25,289 nucleotides of DNA from Burkholderiales bacterium (GTDB lineage Bacteria; Pseudomonadota; Gammaproteobacteria; Burkholderiales; Chitinimonadaceae). The stretch covers positions 1 through 25,289 of the forward strand of contig JAFAKZ010000280.1 in NCBI GenBank assembly GCA_019234745.1, in the 5' to 3' direction. Each line of letters starts with the position of its first letter. The stretch's first letter is position 1. A program made the position numbers and the translations under genes. Under the pieces are notes generated by a model, which saw only the letters and a program-made list of their open reading frames with translations, had not been told where the DNA came from and ran no database searches. This document shows positions 16,063 through 24,336 of the stretch, one piece after another.

Positions 16063-17778
16063 ATGCGACTTTTGCCTTACCGCTTTGCCGTGCTCAAACC
16101 GCTGACCGTTGCTGCCGTGCTGGCATGCCAGGCCGAAGCGGCCGACGCGCCGCCTGCACCGATTTCTCCCGACAAGCTGATGGAGCACATCAAGGTGCTG
16201 AGTTCCGACGCTTACGAGGGCCGTGCGCCAGGCACGCCGGGCGAGGCGGCGACCGTGCGATATGTGACGGATCGCTTCCGTGAGTATGGATTGAAGCCGG
16301 GCAACCCCGACGGCAGCTATGTGCAGAAGGTACCGATGGTGGGTATTGCGTCTCAGCCCACGGTCAAATTCGACGGCTGTGCCGCTGCGCTCCAGAGCCT
16401 GGAGTCGCCCAGCGACTATGTTGCCACTTCTACCCAGACGCGCGAGCAGATCGACGTGAAGGGCTCTGACCTGGTCTTCGTCGGCTACGGCGTCGTGGCG
16501 CCAGAGTACGGTTGGGACGACTACAAGGACGTGGACGTGCACGGCAAGACCATCGTCATGCTGATCAACGACCCCCAGGTACCGGACCCGAAAGACCAGA
16601 CCAAGCTCGATGACAAGATGTTCAAGGGCAAGGAGATGACCTACTACGGTCGCTGGACCTACAAGTACGAGATCGCGGCCGCCAAGGGGGCGGCGGGCGC
16701 CATCATCATCCACGAGACGGGGCCGGCTGGTTACCCTTACTTCGTGATCATGAACAGCTGGGGGCGCGAGAACTTCGGCATCCGCAGTGCGGACGGCAAT
16801 GCGGGCGACGTGCCTGTGCGTTCCTGGTTGCGCCTGGATCGTGCCAAGACCATGCTCAAGGCCTGCGGCCAGGACTACGACGCGCTCAAGCGTGCTGCCG
16901 CGCGGCCGGACTTCCGTCCCATCCAGCTGGGCGGTACGGTGGATTTCCACATCAAGCAACAGGTGCGCAACGTCGATACGCTCAATGTCGTGGCGAAGCT
17001 CGACGGCGACGATGCCAAACTCAAGAACGATTGGGTGATCTACAGCGCGCACTGGGACCACCTCGGCCGCAACCCTTTGATGCACGGCAACCCGATCTAC
17101 CACGGCGCCGCGGACAACGCGTCGGGCACGGCCGCCTTGCTCGAGCTGGCGCGCGCGTATACCAACGATGCCAAGGCTGGCAAGAAACCCAAGCGCAGCG
17201 TGCTGTTTATGGCGACGACGGCCGAGGAGCAGGGCCTGCTGGGTGCACGCTACTACGCCTCGAACCCGCTCTACCCGCTACAGCGTACGGTCGCCGACCT
17301 GAATATCGACGGTATCAATCCCTGGGGTTTGACGCACGACGTCGCCGTCATCGGCGGGCGTAACTCGTCCATGGACGAACTGCTGGACGATGCCGCCAAG
17401 GCGCAAGGCCGCACGGTGATCCAGGACAGCACACCGGAATTGGGCACCTTCTACCGTGCCGACCAGTTCGAGTTCGCCAAGATGGGCGTGCCCTCGCTCT
17501 ACATCAAGGGCGGTGACGACTATATCGGCAAGCCTGCCGCCTTTGGGCGGCAGAAGCAGGCCGAGTACATAGCGAAGGACTACCACCAGCCCAGCGACGT
17601 GATCAAGCCCGATTGGGACTTGCGTGGCGGTGCTCAGGATATGGACCTGCTCTACATGGTGGGTCGTCGCCTGTCGGATGGCAACGAACTGCTGCACTTC
17701 TACGCGGATTCGGAGTTCAGGCCGAAGCAGGATGTGCTGCTTGGTACGGTGACGGGGAAGGGCTCGGCTACGCCTTGA
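16063..17778 (+). CDS. exported M28 family metallopeptidase with PA domain
   Basis: This 571-residue zinc aminopeptidase-type enzyme is exported by a signal peptide (about 1-26, LTVAAVLACQAEA). A protease-associated insert domain spans roughly 115-290, with FVGYGVVAPEYGWDDY, GKTIVMLIND, and AAAKGAAGAIIIHE. The M28 catalytic domain follows. Expected di-zinc ligands and the catalytic Glu are present: His330 and Asp332 (HWDHLG), Asp351 (ADNASG), Glu388/Glu389 (TTAEEQGLLG), Asp416 (NIDGINPWG) and His508 (DYHQPSD). It probably removes N-terminal residues from peptides in the periplasm or outside. The ATG at 16063 is preceded by GGGGGAG (16051-16057); an in-frame ATG at 15964 lacks these features. 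It is convergent with kynU across a strong terminator. Confidence 0.94.
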   Translation: MRLLPYRFAVLKPLTVAAVLACQAEAADAPPAPISPDKLMEHIKVLSSDAYEGRAPGTPGEAATVRYVTDRFREYGLKPGNPDGSYVQKVPMVGIASQPTVKFDGCAAALQSLESPSDYVATSTQTREQIDVKGSDLVFVGYGVVAPEYGWDDYKDVDVHGKTIVMLINDPQVPDPKDQTKLDDKMFKGKEMTYYGRWTYKYEIAAAKGAAGAIIIHETGPAGYPYFVIMNSWGRENFGIRSADGNAGDVPVRSWLRLDRAKTMLKACGQDYDALKRAAARPDFRPIQLGGTVDFHIKQQVRNVDTLNVVAKLDGDDAKLKNDWVIYSAHWDHLGRNPLMHGNPIYHGAADNASGTAALLELARAYTNDAKAGKKPKRSVLFMATTAEEQGLLGARYYASNPLYPLQRTVADLNIDGINPWGLTHDVAVIGGRNSSMDELLDDAAKAQGRTVIQDSTPELGTFYRADQFEFAKMGVPSLYIKGGDDYIGKPAAFGRQKQAEYIAKDYHQPSDVIKPDWDLRGGAQDMDLLYMVGRRLSDGNELLHFYADSEFRPKQDVLLGTVTGKGSATP

Positions 17779-17796
17779 TGGTCGCGTGACCGATGA

Positions 17797-17822
17797 AAAA
17801 ACGGGGCATATGCCCCGTTTTT
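17797..17822. terminator. bidirectional terminator between M28 peptidase and kynU
   Basis: A perfect 26-base palindrome, AAAAACGGGGCAT (17797-17809) then ATGCCCCGTTTTT (17810-17822), with A-run and T-run flanks. It can terminate both convergent transcripts. Confidence 0.93.
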
Positions 17823-17845
17823 GCTTTCCTTGGACGGCTTGTAGA

Positions 17846-19096
17846 TCAAGTTACCGCATTACGCTGGTGAAACTGCGGCTGCTTCCATTCGCCCGACGCC
17901 AGGATATGCACCAGCACATCGACCGCGTCCCAAACATCAACAAAGCGTACGTAGAGCGGCGTGAAGCCGAAACGCAGGATGTTCGGCTCGCGGAAGTCGC
18001 CTACCACCTTATGGTGAATCAGCGCCTGCATCACAGCGTAGGCGCTGGGGTGCGTCAGGCTAACCTGGCTGCCGCGGCACGCCGTGTTGCGCGTGGTGGC
18101 GAGCCCCACGCCGTATTCGCTGCAGCGGGCATCCACCAGCTCGATGAACAATTCCGTCAGCGCCAGCGACTTGGTGCGCAGGGCCGCCATATCGGTCTTC
18201 TCGAACACGCTGAGTGCAGAATCCACCAGGGACAGGGACACAACGGGCGGTGTGCCGCACAGGAAGCGGCCGATACCATCCTCCGGCTCGAACTGCGGGT
18301 TCATCTCGAACGGGGCGCGGTGTCCCCACCAGCCGGAAATCGGCTGCTTGAACAGCAGGTGGTTGCGCTTGGGCACCCAGATAAAACCGGGTGCGCCGGG
18401 GCCCGCATTCAGATACTTGTAGGTGCAGCCAACGGCGCCATCGGCGCCCGATGCGCTCAGGTCCACCGGCACGGCACCGGCCGAGTGTGCCAGGTCCCAG
18501 ATCATCAGCGCGCCGCTGGCCTTCACCTTGGCCGTGACGGATTGCATATCGAACATATGGCCCGTGCGGTAGTCCACCTGGGTCAGCATGACAATGGCGA
18601 CGTCCGGAGTGATGGCTGCGTCAAGCTTATCGCGTGAGCCGATCAGGCGCAGCGTGTGCCGATTGCCCAGCAGCTCGATCAGGCCCTGCGCGATGTACAG
18701 GTCGGACGGGAAATTGCCGCGTTCCGATACGATGACGGTACGGGCTGGATCGAGCGTCGTGCTATGACTTAAGGCGGCCGCCAGCAGCTTGAACAGGTTG
18801 ACCGAGATCGTGTCGGTCACCACTACCTCGTCCACACCGCCGCCGATCAGCTTGGCCAGGCGGTTGCCCACGCGGCGCGGCATTTCGTACCAGCCGGCCT
18901 GGTTCCAGCTGCCTATCATGCCCTCACCCCACTCGCTGGCGACGGTCTGGTAGGCGCGGGTAACAGAGGCCTTGGGCAGGGCGCCTAGTGAGTTGCCGTC
19001 CAGATAGATCATATCGTCGGGCAAGAGGAAATCATTGCGCAGCGGAGCAAGCGGATCGCGCTTGTCACGCAGCAGGCAATCTTCGCGTGTGGTCAT
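17846..19096 (-). CDS. kynU: kynureninase
   Basis: Kynureninase (EC 3.7.1.3) is a cytosolic PLP enzyme that cleaves kynurenine to anthranilate and alanine in tryptophan breakdown. The 416-residue product has the family length. Motifs include IYLDGNSLGALP (30-41), EWGEGMIGSWN (55-65), SERGNFPSDLY (124-134), IWDLAHSAGAVP (199-210, Asp201), and GCTYKYLNAGPGAP (223-236). The PLP lysine is Lys227. The start is ATG at 19096 with an AGGAAG ribosome site upstream on the minus strand. It lies 19 bases downstream of kynB, so the two form an operon. In several proteobacteria kynA (tryptophan 2,3-dioxygenase) follows in the same operon; here the next gene is the convergent M28 peptidase, so kynA is absent from that position. 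Confidence 0.97.
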   Translation of the reverse strand: MTTREDCLLRDKRDPLAPLRNDFLLPDDMIYLDGNSLGALPKASVTRAYQTVASEWGEGMIGSWNQAGWYEMPRRVGNRLAKLIGGGVDEVVVTDTISVNLFKLLAAALSHSTTLDPARTVIVSERGNFPSDLYIAQGLIELLGNRHTLRLIGSRDKLDAAITPDVAIVMLTQVDYRTGHMFDMQSVTAKVKASGALMIWDLAHSAGAVPVDLSASGADGAVGCTYKYLNAGPGAPGFIWVPKRNHLLFKQPISGWWGHRAPFEMNPQFEPEDGIGRFLCGTPPVVSLSLVDSALSVFEKTDMAALRTKSLALTELFIELVDARCSEYGVGLATTRNTACRGSQVSLTHPSAYAVMQALIHHKVVGDFREPNILRFGFTPLYVRFVDVWDAVDVLVHILASGEWKQPQFHQRNAVT

Positions 19097-19115
19097 GGAT
19101 TGCTTCCTGTGAGTA

Positions 19116-19745
19116 TCAAAGAGGCCGCAGGATGGCGCGGACGGGGCTCGCGTCGAGCGTGGTGAGCTTGAGCGGCAAGGCGATCAGTTCATAGTCGCCC
19201 TCGGCGATCTCATCCAGCAGCAGGCCTTCGAGGATGGCCATGCGGTGGGCGTAGATGCGGTGATGGGCGTCCATGGTCTTGGAGGTTTCCGGGTCAAGCG
19301 AGGCGGTATCGACGCCGATCAGGCGTACGCCGTGGGCAGCGAGATGGTCGACGGCGGCCGCGCTCACATTGCGGAAAGCGCTGTCCCACTGCGCAAGCGG
19401 CGCGTGCTCATACAGGCGCAGCAGCACGCGTGGCGGGCAGTTTTCCAGCTTGCTGGCCAGATGCTCCGGTTCCACGGCGCCGTTGGCAGCATGTAGATGG
19501 ATGACGCGGCAGGGGCCGACGTAGACGTCGAGGTCGACTTCGCCAATGGGCGCGCCTTCAGGGTGGTAGTGCAGGGGGCCGTCGGCATGTGCCCCCGTGT
19601 GGGTCGACAACGTCATGCGGCTGATGTTCACCGGGCAATTCGGCCCAATATTGGCGATACGCTCGAACTGGAATGGCGTGTCGCCCGGCCATACCGGTAT
19701 GGCAGGCGTAACGGCTGGCGTGATGTCCCAGATGGTGGTTGGCAT
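19116..19745 (-). CDS. kynB: kynurenine formamidase
   Basis: KynB (EC 3.5.1.9) hydrolyses N-formylkynurenine to kynurenine and formate, the step before kynureninase. The 209-residue product matches the family length. It has WDITPAV, VWPGDTPF (18-25) and the metal-binding motif THTGAHADGPLHY with His49, His53, Asp55 and His59, and a late HHRIYAHRMAILEGL segment. The ATG at 19745 (MPTTIWDITPA) is chosen because it gives the family N-terminus; an earlier in-frame start at 19826 adds 27 unrelated residues and would cover most of the intergenic region. The ribosome site is weak. It is the first gene of the kynBU operon and is transcribed away from the sugar-binding-protein gene. Confidence 0.96.
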   Translation of the reverse strand: MPTTIWDITPAVTPAIPVWPGDTPFQFERIANIGPNCPVNISRMTLSTHTGAHADGPLHYHPEGAPIGEVDLDVYVGPCRVIHLHAANGAVEPEHLASKLENCPPRVLLRLYEHAPLAQWDSAFRNVSAAAVDHLAAHGVRLIGVDTASLDPETSKTMDAHHRIYAHRMAILEGLLLDEIAEGDYELIALPLKLTTLDASPVRAILRPL

Positions 19746-19777
19746 GAGGTGTGACCAAGGTAAGTCAAGCCGTGATG

Positions 19778-19787
19778 ATAGCGCTAT
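19778..19787. promoter_or_regulatory. palindrome in the kynB upstream region, possible operator
   Basis: ATAGCGCTAT is a perfect 10-bp palindrome about 33 bases upstream of the kynB start. It overlaps a -10-like TATCAT read on the minus strand (complement of 19775-19780). A second palindrome, CCTGCAGG, lies at 19792-19799. Operator function is a guess. Confidence 0.3.
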
Positions 19788-19901
19788 TGGGCCTGCAGGT
19801 TGCTGGGTAGCTGTGCTGCGACGCAACGATCTCTGACGCCGCTTGTAGTTGAGAACTTTGGACTACATTAGAATGAGAAACTCCAATAAGGCAGGATCGC
19901 G

Positions 19902-20861
19902 ATGTGTGTGCGTTGGGCGGGCTTTTCCCTATGTTGCGCGTTGGCTTTGCTCGCGCAGGCTGAACCGACGCAACTCAAGAGCATCGGCGTATCGGTTGGT
20001 TCAATCGACAATCCGTTCTACAAGGCCATGGTCCGTGGCATCAACGCCACGGCGACGGGCCTGAATCCGTCGGTGCGCATCAATACGGTATCGGCTGAAT
20101 TTTCGCTGCAACGGCAGGCAGGACAGATCGCCGACTTCATCAGTCAACATGTCGACCTGATCGTGCTGGTCGCGGCCGATCCGGTTGCCGTCGGCCCATA
20201 CGTGCACAAGGCGCAGCAGGCAGGCATCGTGGTAATTGCGGCGGACGTCGATGCCGCGGGCGCCAACGGCAGCGTATCGTCCGACAATGTGCAGGCAGGG
20301 ACCATTGCTTGCCGTTACTTGGCTGATGCCATCCACGGCCGAGGCAAGTTCATCATCCAGGACGGGCCACACGTTTCCTCGGTGTATGACCGCATCGCGG
20401 GTTGCCATGCGGCTTTGAGGTCATATCCGGAGATCACACTACTTACGGACAAAGACAGCGGCCAAGGATCTAGCTGGGGCGGCGCCGCCATAATGACCGA
20501 GCACCTGCAACGCTATCCTCATATCGATGCAGTATTCGCGATCAATGATCGCCAAGCGATAGGTGCCAACGCGGCGGCAGCGCGGCTAGGGCGCAACGAA
20601 ATGTTGATCGCCAGCGTGGATGGCTCTCCCGATATTGAAAAAGCGCTGGCGGAGCATAACCCCAGCGCCGGATCAGCAACGCAGGACCCCTATATACTGG
20701 GCAAGATGGCCGTCGAGTTGGGCAATGCGATCTTCAAGGGCGAGAAGCCCGCGCAAACGGTCATCAAGGTGACGCCACAATTTATTACGCGTGCAAACTT
20801 GGTCAGCTATCGTGGCTGGACGAGCGGCGAAGTGACTAACGACGTGCCTCGCGCACCGTAG
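19902..20861 (+). CDS. periplasmic sugar-binding-type protein (RbsB/LacI-like fold), orphan
   Basis: The 319-residue product has a signal peptide (about 1-20, FSLCCALALLAQA) and then a type I periplasmic-binding-protein fold of the ribose/galactose class. Motifs are IGVSVGSIDNPFYKAMVRG (28-46), ADFISQHVDLIVLVAADP, AGIVVIAADVDA, GKFIIQDGPHVSSVYDRIAG, HIDAVFAINDRQAIGA and ATQDPYILGKMAVELG. There is no helix-turn-helix domain, so it is not a LacI regulator. The ATG at 19902 has AGGA at 19893-19896. No ABC permease or ATPase gene is next to it, so it either serves a transporter encoded elsewhere or acts in sensing. It is divergent from kynB across 156 bases. The ligand is not readable from sequence. 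Confidence 0.88.
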   Translation: MCVRWAGFSLCCALALLAQAEPTQLKSIGVSVGSIDNPFYKAMVRGINATATGLNPSVRINTVSAEFSLQRQAGQIADFISQHVDLIVLVAADPVAVGPYVHKAQQAGIVVIAADVDAAGANGSVSSDNVQAGTIACRYLADAIHGRGKFIIQDGPHVSSVYDRIAGCHAALRSYPEITLLTDKDSGQGSSWGGAAIMTEHLQRYPHIDAVFAINDRQAIGANAAAARLGRNEMLIASVDGSPDIEKALAEHNPSAGSATQDPYILGKMAVELGNAIFKGEKPAQTVIKVTPQFITRANLVSYRGWTSGEVTNDVPRAP

Positions 20862-21048
20862 TGAGCCGACGCGCTTAGAGTATTCGCTTGACCCTGACGG
20901 GCATCAACACTACCCTAACGATGGTGCGCCGCACAATCTGCTGGCGCGATTGATTTTCTGCACCTCGTGCCTCATCACAGTGGGTATGCACGACCCGTGC
21001 TAGATACGGCCGCAACACCCGCGGCAGGCAAGACAGGGCCTTAATACC

Positions 21049-23691
21049 ATGAACTCTCCGATGCTGCCGCCCATGGCAGAAGCGCTGCAAAAGCACCCGC
21101 TGGCCAACCTGTTCCAGGAAGCGACCGAATATTGGACCGACCGCTTCCAGCGCAGCATCCTCGCGCTTGATGTGCTGCGCCAGCGCGGCAATATCTACCT
21201 CGAGCACGGCAGGGCGGGGAATCCACCCGTGCTGGTCTTCGACTACGAGATGGTCATGGACGGCCGCGAGCTAGAGCGCCCTGCGAACTATGCACTGGTC
21301 CGCATCTTGCCGCCCAAGGAGCATCCGACCGACCCGACCAAGCGCCCCATCGTGGTGATCGACCCGCGTGCCGGCCACGGCCCGGGCATCGGCGGCTCGA
21401 AGATCGATAGCGAGATCGGCCTGGCCCTGCGCGGTGGACACCCGTGCTACTTCGTCATGTTCTTCCCCGAACCGGAGCCGGGCCAGACCATCGAATGCGT
21501 GGGCCGTGCCGAAGTTGCCTTTATGCAGCGCGTAGTGGATAGCCACCCGCAGGCCGAGGGCCTGCCGCTTGTCATCGGCAACTGCCAGGGCGGTTGGGCG
21601 CTGGCCATCCTCGCGTCGGTCGCGCACAAGATTGTCGGCCCCATCCTGTTGGCAGGCACGCCGCTGTCCTACTGGGCCGGCGTGGAGGGCAAGAACCCCA
21701 TGCGCTACAACGGTGGGCTCGCGGGCGGTACTTGGCCCGTCTCCCTGTTGGGCGACCTGGGCGCCGGCAAGTTCGACGGCGCTTGGCTCGTGCATAACTT
21801 CGAGCAGCTCAACCCGGCCAATACCTACTGGGGCAAGCTCTATCACCTGTTCGCCAACGTCGATACGGAAGCGGAACGCTTCCTGTCCTTCGAGCGCTGG
21901 TGGGGTGGGCACTACCTGCTGAACCGCGAAGAAATCGACTGGATCACGCAGAACCTGTTCGTCGGAAACCGCCTGACGTCGGGTGAGATTACTTCTGCCG
22001 ACGGCGTGCATCGCGTCGACATGCGCAATATCCGCTCACCCATCATCGTGTTCGCCTCCTGGGGCGACAACATCACACCGCCGCAGCAGGCACTGAACTG
22101 GATTCCCGACTTGTACGTCGACGCCGAGGATATCCGCACCCACGGCCAGACCATTGTCTACTGCCTGCACGAGCATATCGGCCACTTGGGCATCTTCGTG
22201 TCGGCCGGCGTGGCGCAGCGCGAGCATGCGGAACTGGTGAGCGCCATCGACCTTATCGACACACTGGCGCCTGGGCTGTACGAGGCGGTGATCGAAGATA
22301 CGCGCCCGGAAATGCCCAACCTGGACATGGTCACGGGCCGCTACCTGATCCGCTTTGAGCCGCGCGAGATGAAGGACATCCTGGCGCTGGGCGATGGTCG
22401 CGAGCACGAAAATCGTTTCGAACTGGTACGCCGCATCTCGGAAATCAACCAGGCCTTGTACGACCAGTTCGCCTCGCCCATCGTACAGGCCATGAGCAAC
22501 GAGTTCACGGCCCAGGCCATGCGCGCGGCACACCCTTCGCGCGTCGAGCGTTACACGATTTCCGACCTCAATCCCTGGCTCTGGCCGCTGGCGACCATGG
22601 CTGAGGCGGTGCGGCAGAAGCGTACCCCCACGACGAAGGAGAATTCCTTCGTACAGGCCGAGCAGCAGCTGTCCGATCTGATCGAAGACCTGCTGGACCG
22701 CTACCGCGATCAGCGTGACGCAATGGCCGAAGAACTGTTCAAGGCCATGTACAGCTCGCACTGGCTATCGATGCTGGTGGGTGCCCGCAAGGTGCGGCGC
22801 GGCCCGATGTCGCTGCGTGCGCAGCTGGAACGCCTGAATATCAAGTCGGCCATTCACGACTTCGAAAACGGCGGCGCCTTTGACGCCTTCGTACGCGTGA
22901 TGGCCTATGTCCACGACCGGCACGTGGTGGACGAGCGCCCGTTCAACCTGATGCGCCGTATCGTGGCGGAGCATCGCGTCGAGCCCATTACGCTGGCGGA
23001 ATACCGCCAGTCCGTGCAGCGCCAATCCTTCGTGCTGATGCTGGACGAAGAGCGTGCGCTGTCGGCGCTGCCTAAGCTGGTGCCCGATATGGCGATGCGC
23101 CGTACCATCATGAGCTTTGCCAAGGAAGTGCTGACGGCCGCAGGCCCGATGGAAGATGGCGTTACGGAGCGCTACAACGAGATCTGTGCCTTGTTCGTGC
23201 TCGACGTGGCCGAGTTCAACGCTATTGGCGCTGTACCATTGCCCCCGCCCAAGGTCGTCGCTACCGTGGCCAAGCCAGCTGTAAAGCCCGCCGCCAAGGC
23301 AGCTGCACCGAAGCGTACGGTGACGGCGAAAGCCAAGGTGAGCGCACCGGCCAAGGTAGTTGCAACGCCGAAACCGAAAGCCGTAGCCAAGCCCAAAGTG
23401 CCGGCTGCAGCTGCAGCGCCGGTAGCCAAGGCCAAGCCGGCAGCGCAGGTAGCTGTTGCTAAACCAGCCGCCAACACCACTACCGCGAAGCCTGCAGCCA
23501 AGGCGACGGTAGCCAAGCCGGTTGCCAAAACTGCGGCCGCACAGCCGGCAGCAACGGCCACAGCAGCCAAACCAGCTGCGAAGACAACGGCCGCCAAGCC
23601 GGCGGCAAAGGTTGCTGCCGGCGCCGCGAAACCGGTCACGGCAAAGGCGCCGACCGTCGCCAAGCCTAAGCCGCCAACGAGCAACGCTTGA
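21049..23691 (+). CDS. DUF3141 protein, PHA-synthase-like alpha/beta hydrolase with Lys-Pro-Ala tail
   Basis: This 880-residue cytosolic protein has no signal peptide. It begins with a DUF3141-type segment (Pfam PF11339; EYWTDRFQRSILALDVLRQRGNIYLEH, abbreviated as EYWTDRFQRS... LDVLRQRGN). An alpha/beta-hydrolase core follows. The nucleophile box IGNCQGGWA carries Cys179 where PHA synthases also use Cys. Asp340 (SWGDNITPP) and His379 (IGHLGIFVS) are in the expected order for the other triad members. A helical region spans about 390-730. Residues about 732-880 are a low-complexity tail of AKPAAK-type units, strongly basic, like phasin PhaF, AlgP or histone-H1-like proteins. The ATG at 21049 is used; AGGG at 21034-21037 is 11 bases away, so ATG 21061 or 21073 are alternatives. 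Substrate and activity are unproven; a role with polyhydroxyalkanoate or acyl-CoA is inferred. Confidence 0.88.
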   Translation: MNSPMLPPMAEALQKHPLANLFQEATEYWTDRFQRSILALDVLRQRGNIYLEHGRAGNPPVLVFDYEMVMDGRELERPANYALVRILPPKEHPTDPTKRPIVVIDPRAGHGPGIGGSKIDSEIGLALRGGHPCYFVMFFPEPEPGQTIECVGRAEVAFMQRVVDSHPQAEGLPLVIGNCQGGWALAILASVAHKIVGPILLAGTPLSYWAGVEGKNPMRYNGGLAGGTWPVSLLGDLGAGKFDGAWLVHNFEQLNPANTYWGKLYHLFANVDTEAERFLSFERWWGGHYLLNREEIDWITQNLFVGNRLTSGEITSADGVHRVDMRNIRSPIIVFASWGDNITPPQQALNWIPDLYVDAEDIRTHGQTIVYCLHEHIGHLGIFVSAGVAQREHAELVSAIDLIDTLAPGLYEAVIEDTRPEMPNLDMVTGRYLIRFEPREMKDILALGDGREHENRFELVRRISEINQALYDQFASPIVQAMSNEFTAQAMRAAHPSRVERYTISDLNPWLWPLATMAEAVRQKRTPTTKENSFVQAEQQLSDLIEDLLDRYRDQRDAMAEELFKAMYSSHWLSMLVGARKVRRGPMSLRAQLERLNIKSAIHDFENGGAFDAFVRVMAYVHDRHVVDERPFNLMRRIVAEHRVEPITLAEYRQSVQRQSFVLMLDEERALSALPKLVPDMAMRRTIMSFAKEVLTAAGPMEDGVTERYNEICALFVLDVAEFNAIGAVPLPPPKVVATVAKPAVKPAAKAAAPKRTVTAKAKVSAPAKVVATPKPKAVAKPKVPAAAAAPVAKAKPAAQVAVAKPAANTTTAKPAAKATVAKPVAKTAAAQPAATATAAKPAAKTTAAKPAAKVAAGAAKPVTAKAPTVAKPKPPTSNA
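23242..23691 (+). repeat. low-complexity coding repeat (Lys-Pro-Ala tail)
   Basis: About 450 bases code for imperfect repeats of AKPAAK, VAKPAV and TAAKPA units at the end of the DUF3141 protein. The DNA is correspondingly repetitive in GCCAAGCC and GCAGCC words. Such tracts often change in length between strains. Confidence 0.8.
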
Positions 23692-23707
23692 TGTAGCAGC
23701 AATGCAT

Positions 23708-23731
23708 AAGGCCGCGGGAAACAGCGGCCTT
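23708..23731. terminator. terminator-like hairpin between DUF3141 gene and pqiC
   Basis: AAGGCCGC (23708-23715) pairs with GCGGCCTT (23724-23731) with an 8-base loop. A modest T-rich ATTGTTTG follows. It lies between convergent genes and probably ends the DUF3141 transcript. Confidence 0.75.
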
Positions 23732-23754
23732 ATTGTTTGCGGCGGCTATCGGCA

Positions 23755-24336
23755 CTAGCCCGCGTTGGACTGCGCGCAGCCGCCAGAAGCACGGACATCG
23801 CGCGCCACGGCGGCGCCTAGGCTGTCCACGTCGATTCCCACCGCATCGACGACGCCCGCATAGCCCGCAGTACCTGCAGCCTGCTCGACCAGGGCGGTAT
23901 TGTTGCGAATGCTGCCCTTGACTGTCTTGACGGCCCAGATGGCGTGCAGCGCCACGGAGCCGCCCAAGGTGGCGCGGATCTGCTGGATTTGCACCTGTAC
24001 CGTGTAGTCGGGCGCCCCGGTCAGCATACTGGGCCAGGTGTAGACCTGGCCCGTGCCCAGCTCACGGTGCAGGGCGACTGCCAGGCGGCTGGCGAGTACA
24101 CTCGGCAACGGTGCCTCCCATTGGTCGGTGCCCGACCAGGCGATCTCGTGCTTGCCGTACGTGACGACAACGTCGGGGCGGTCGTAGGCATCCGGCACGA
24201 TGACCGGGCCTATCTGGATCGTGGCGCTGCAGGTCGTGGCGACCGGTGAGACGGGCGTTGTGAGCGACCAGTAGTGTGTGGCCGGCGGGCTGGCGCAGCC
24301 CGCAAGTAGCAGGCAGAGACCGGCTAGTTTCTTCAT
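23755..24336 (-). CDS. pqiC: PqiC/YmbA-type ABC transport auxiliary lipoprotein
   Basis: PqiC is an outer-membrane lipoprotein that works with PqiA and PqiB in lipid transport across the envelope. The 193-residue product starts MKKLAGLCLLLAGCAS, with a lipobox LLAGC (Cys14 is the lipidated residue), and continues with THYWSLTTP, IGPVIVPDAYDRPDVVV, and WEAPLPSVLASRLAVAL. These are hallmarks of the family (PF03886, formerly DUF330). The ATG at 24336 overlaps the stop of the upstream pqiB-like gene in an ATGA arrangement, showing translational coupling. It ends convergent to the DUF3141 gene. Confidence 0.92.
   Translation of the reverse strand: MKKLAGLCLLLAGCASPPATHYWSLTTPVSPVATTCSATIQIGPVIVPDAYDRPDVVVTYGKHEIAWSGTDQWEAPLPSVLASRLAVALHRELGTGQVYTWPSMLTGAPDYTVQVQIQQIRATLGGSVALHAIWAVKTVKGSIRNNTALVEQAAGTAGYAGVVDAVGIDVDSLGAAVARDVRASGGCAQSNAG

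Noticed and set aside
16045..17103. 352-residue open frame on the minus strand within the M28 gene
   Set aside because: Antisense to an intact peptidase with all zinc ligands; no resemblance to a known family.
19902..20861. Possible LacI-type regulator
   Set aside because: The N-terminus is a signal peptide and there is no helix-turn-helix domain, so a periplasmic binding protein is the better call.
23242..23691. Repeated words that could be mistaken for a CRISPR or tandem-repeat locus
   Set aside because: There are no constant repeats with unique spacers of fixed length; the pattern follows from coding for AKPA-type units.
23172..23702. Ala-rich 176-residue open frame on the minus strand under the DUF3141 tail
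   Set aside because: It is the reverse complement of the Lys-Pro-Ala repeat and looks hydrophobic only because of that repeat.
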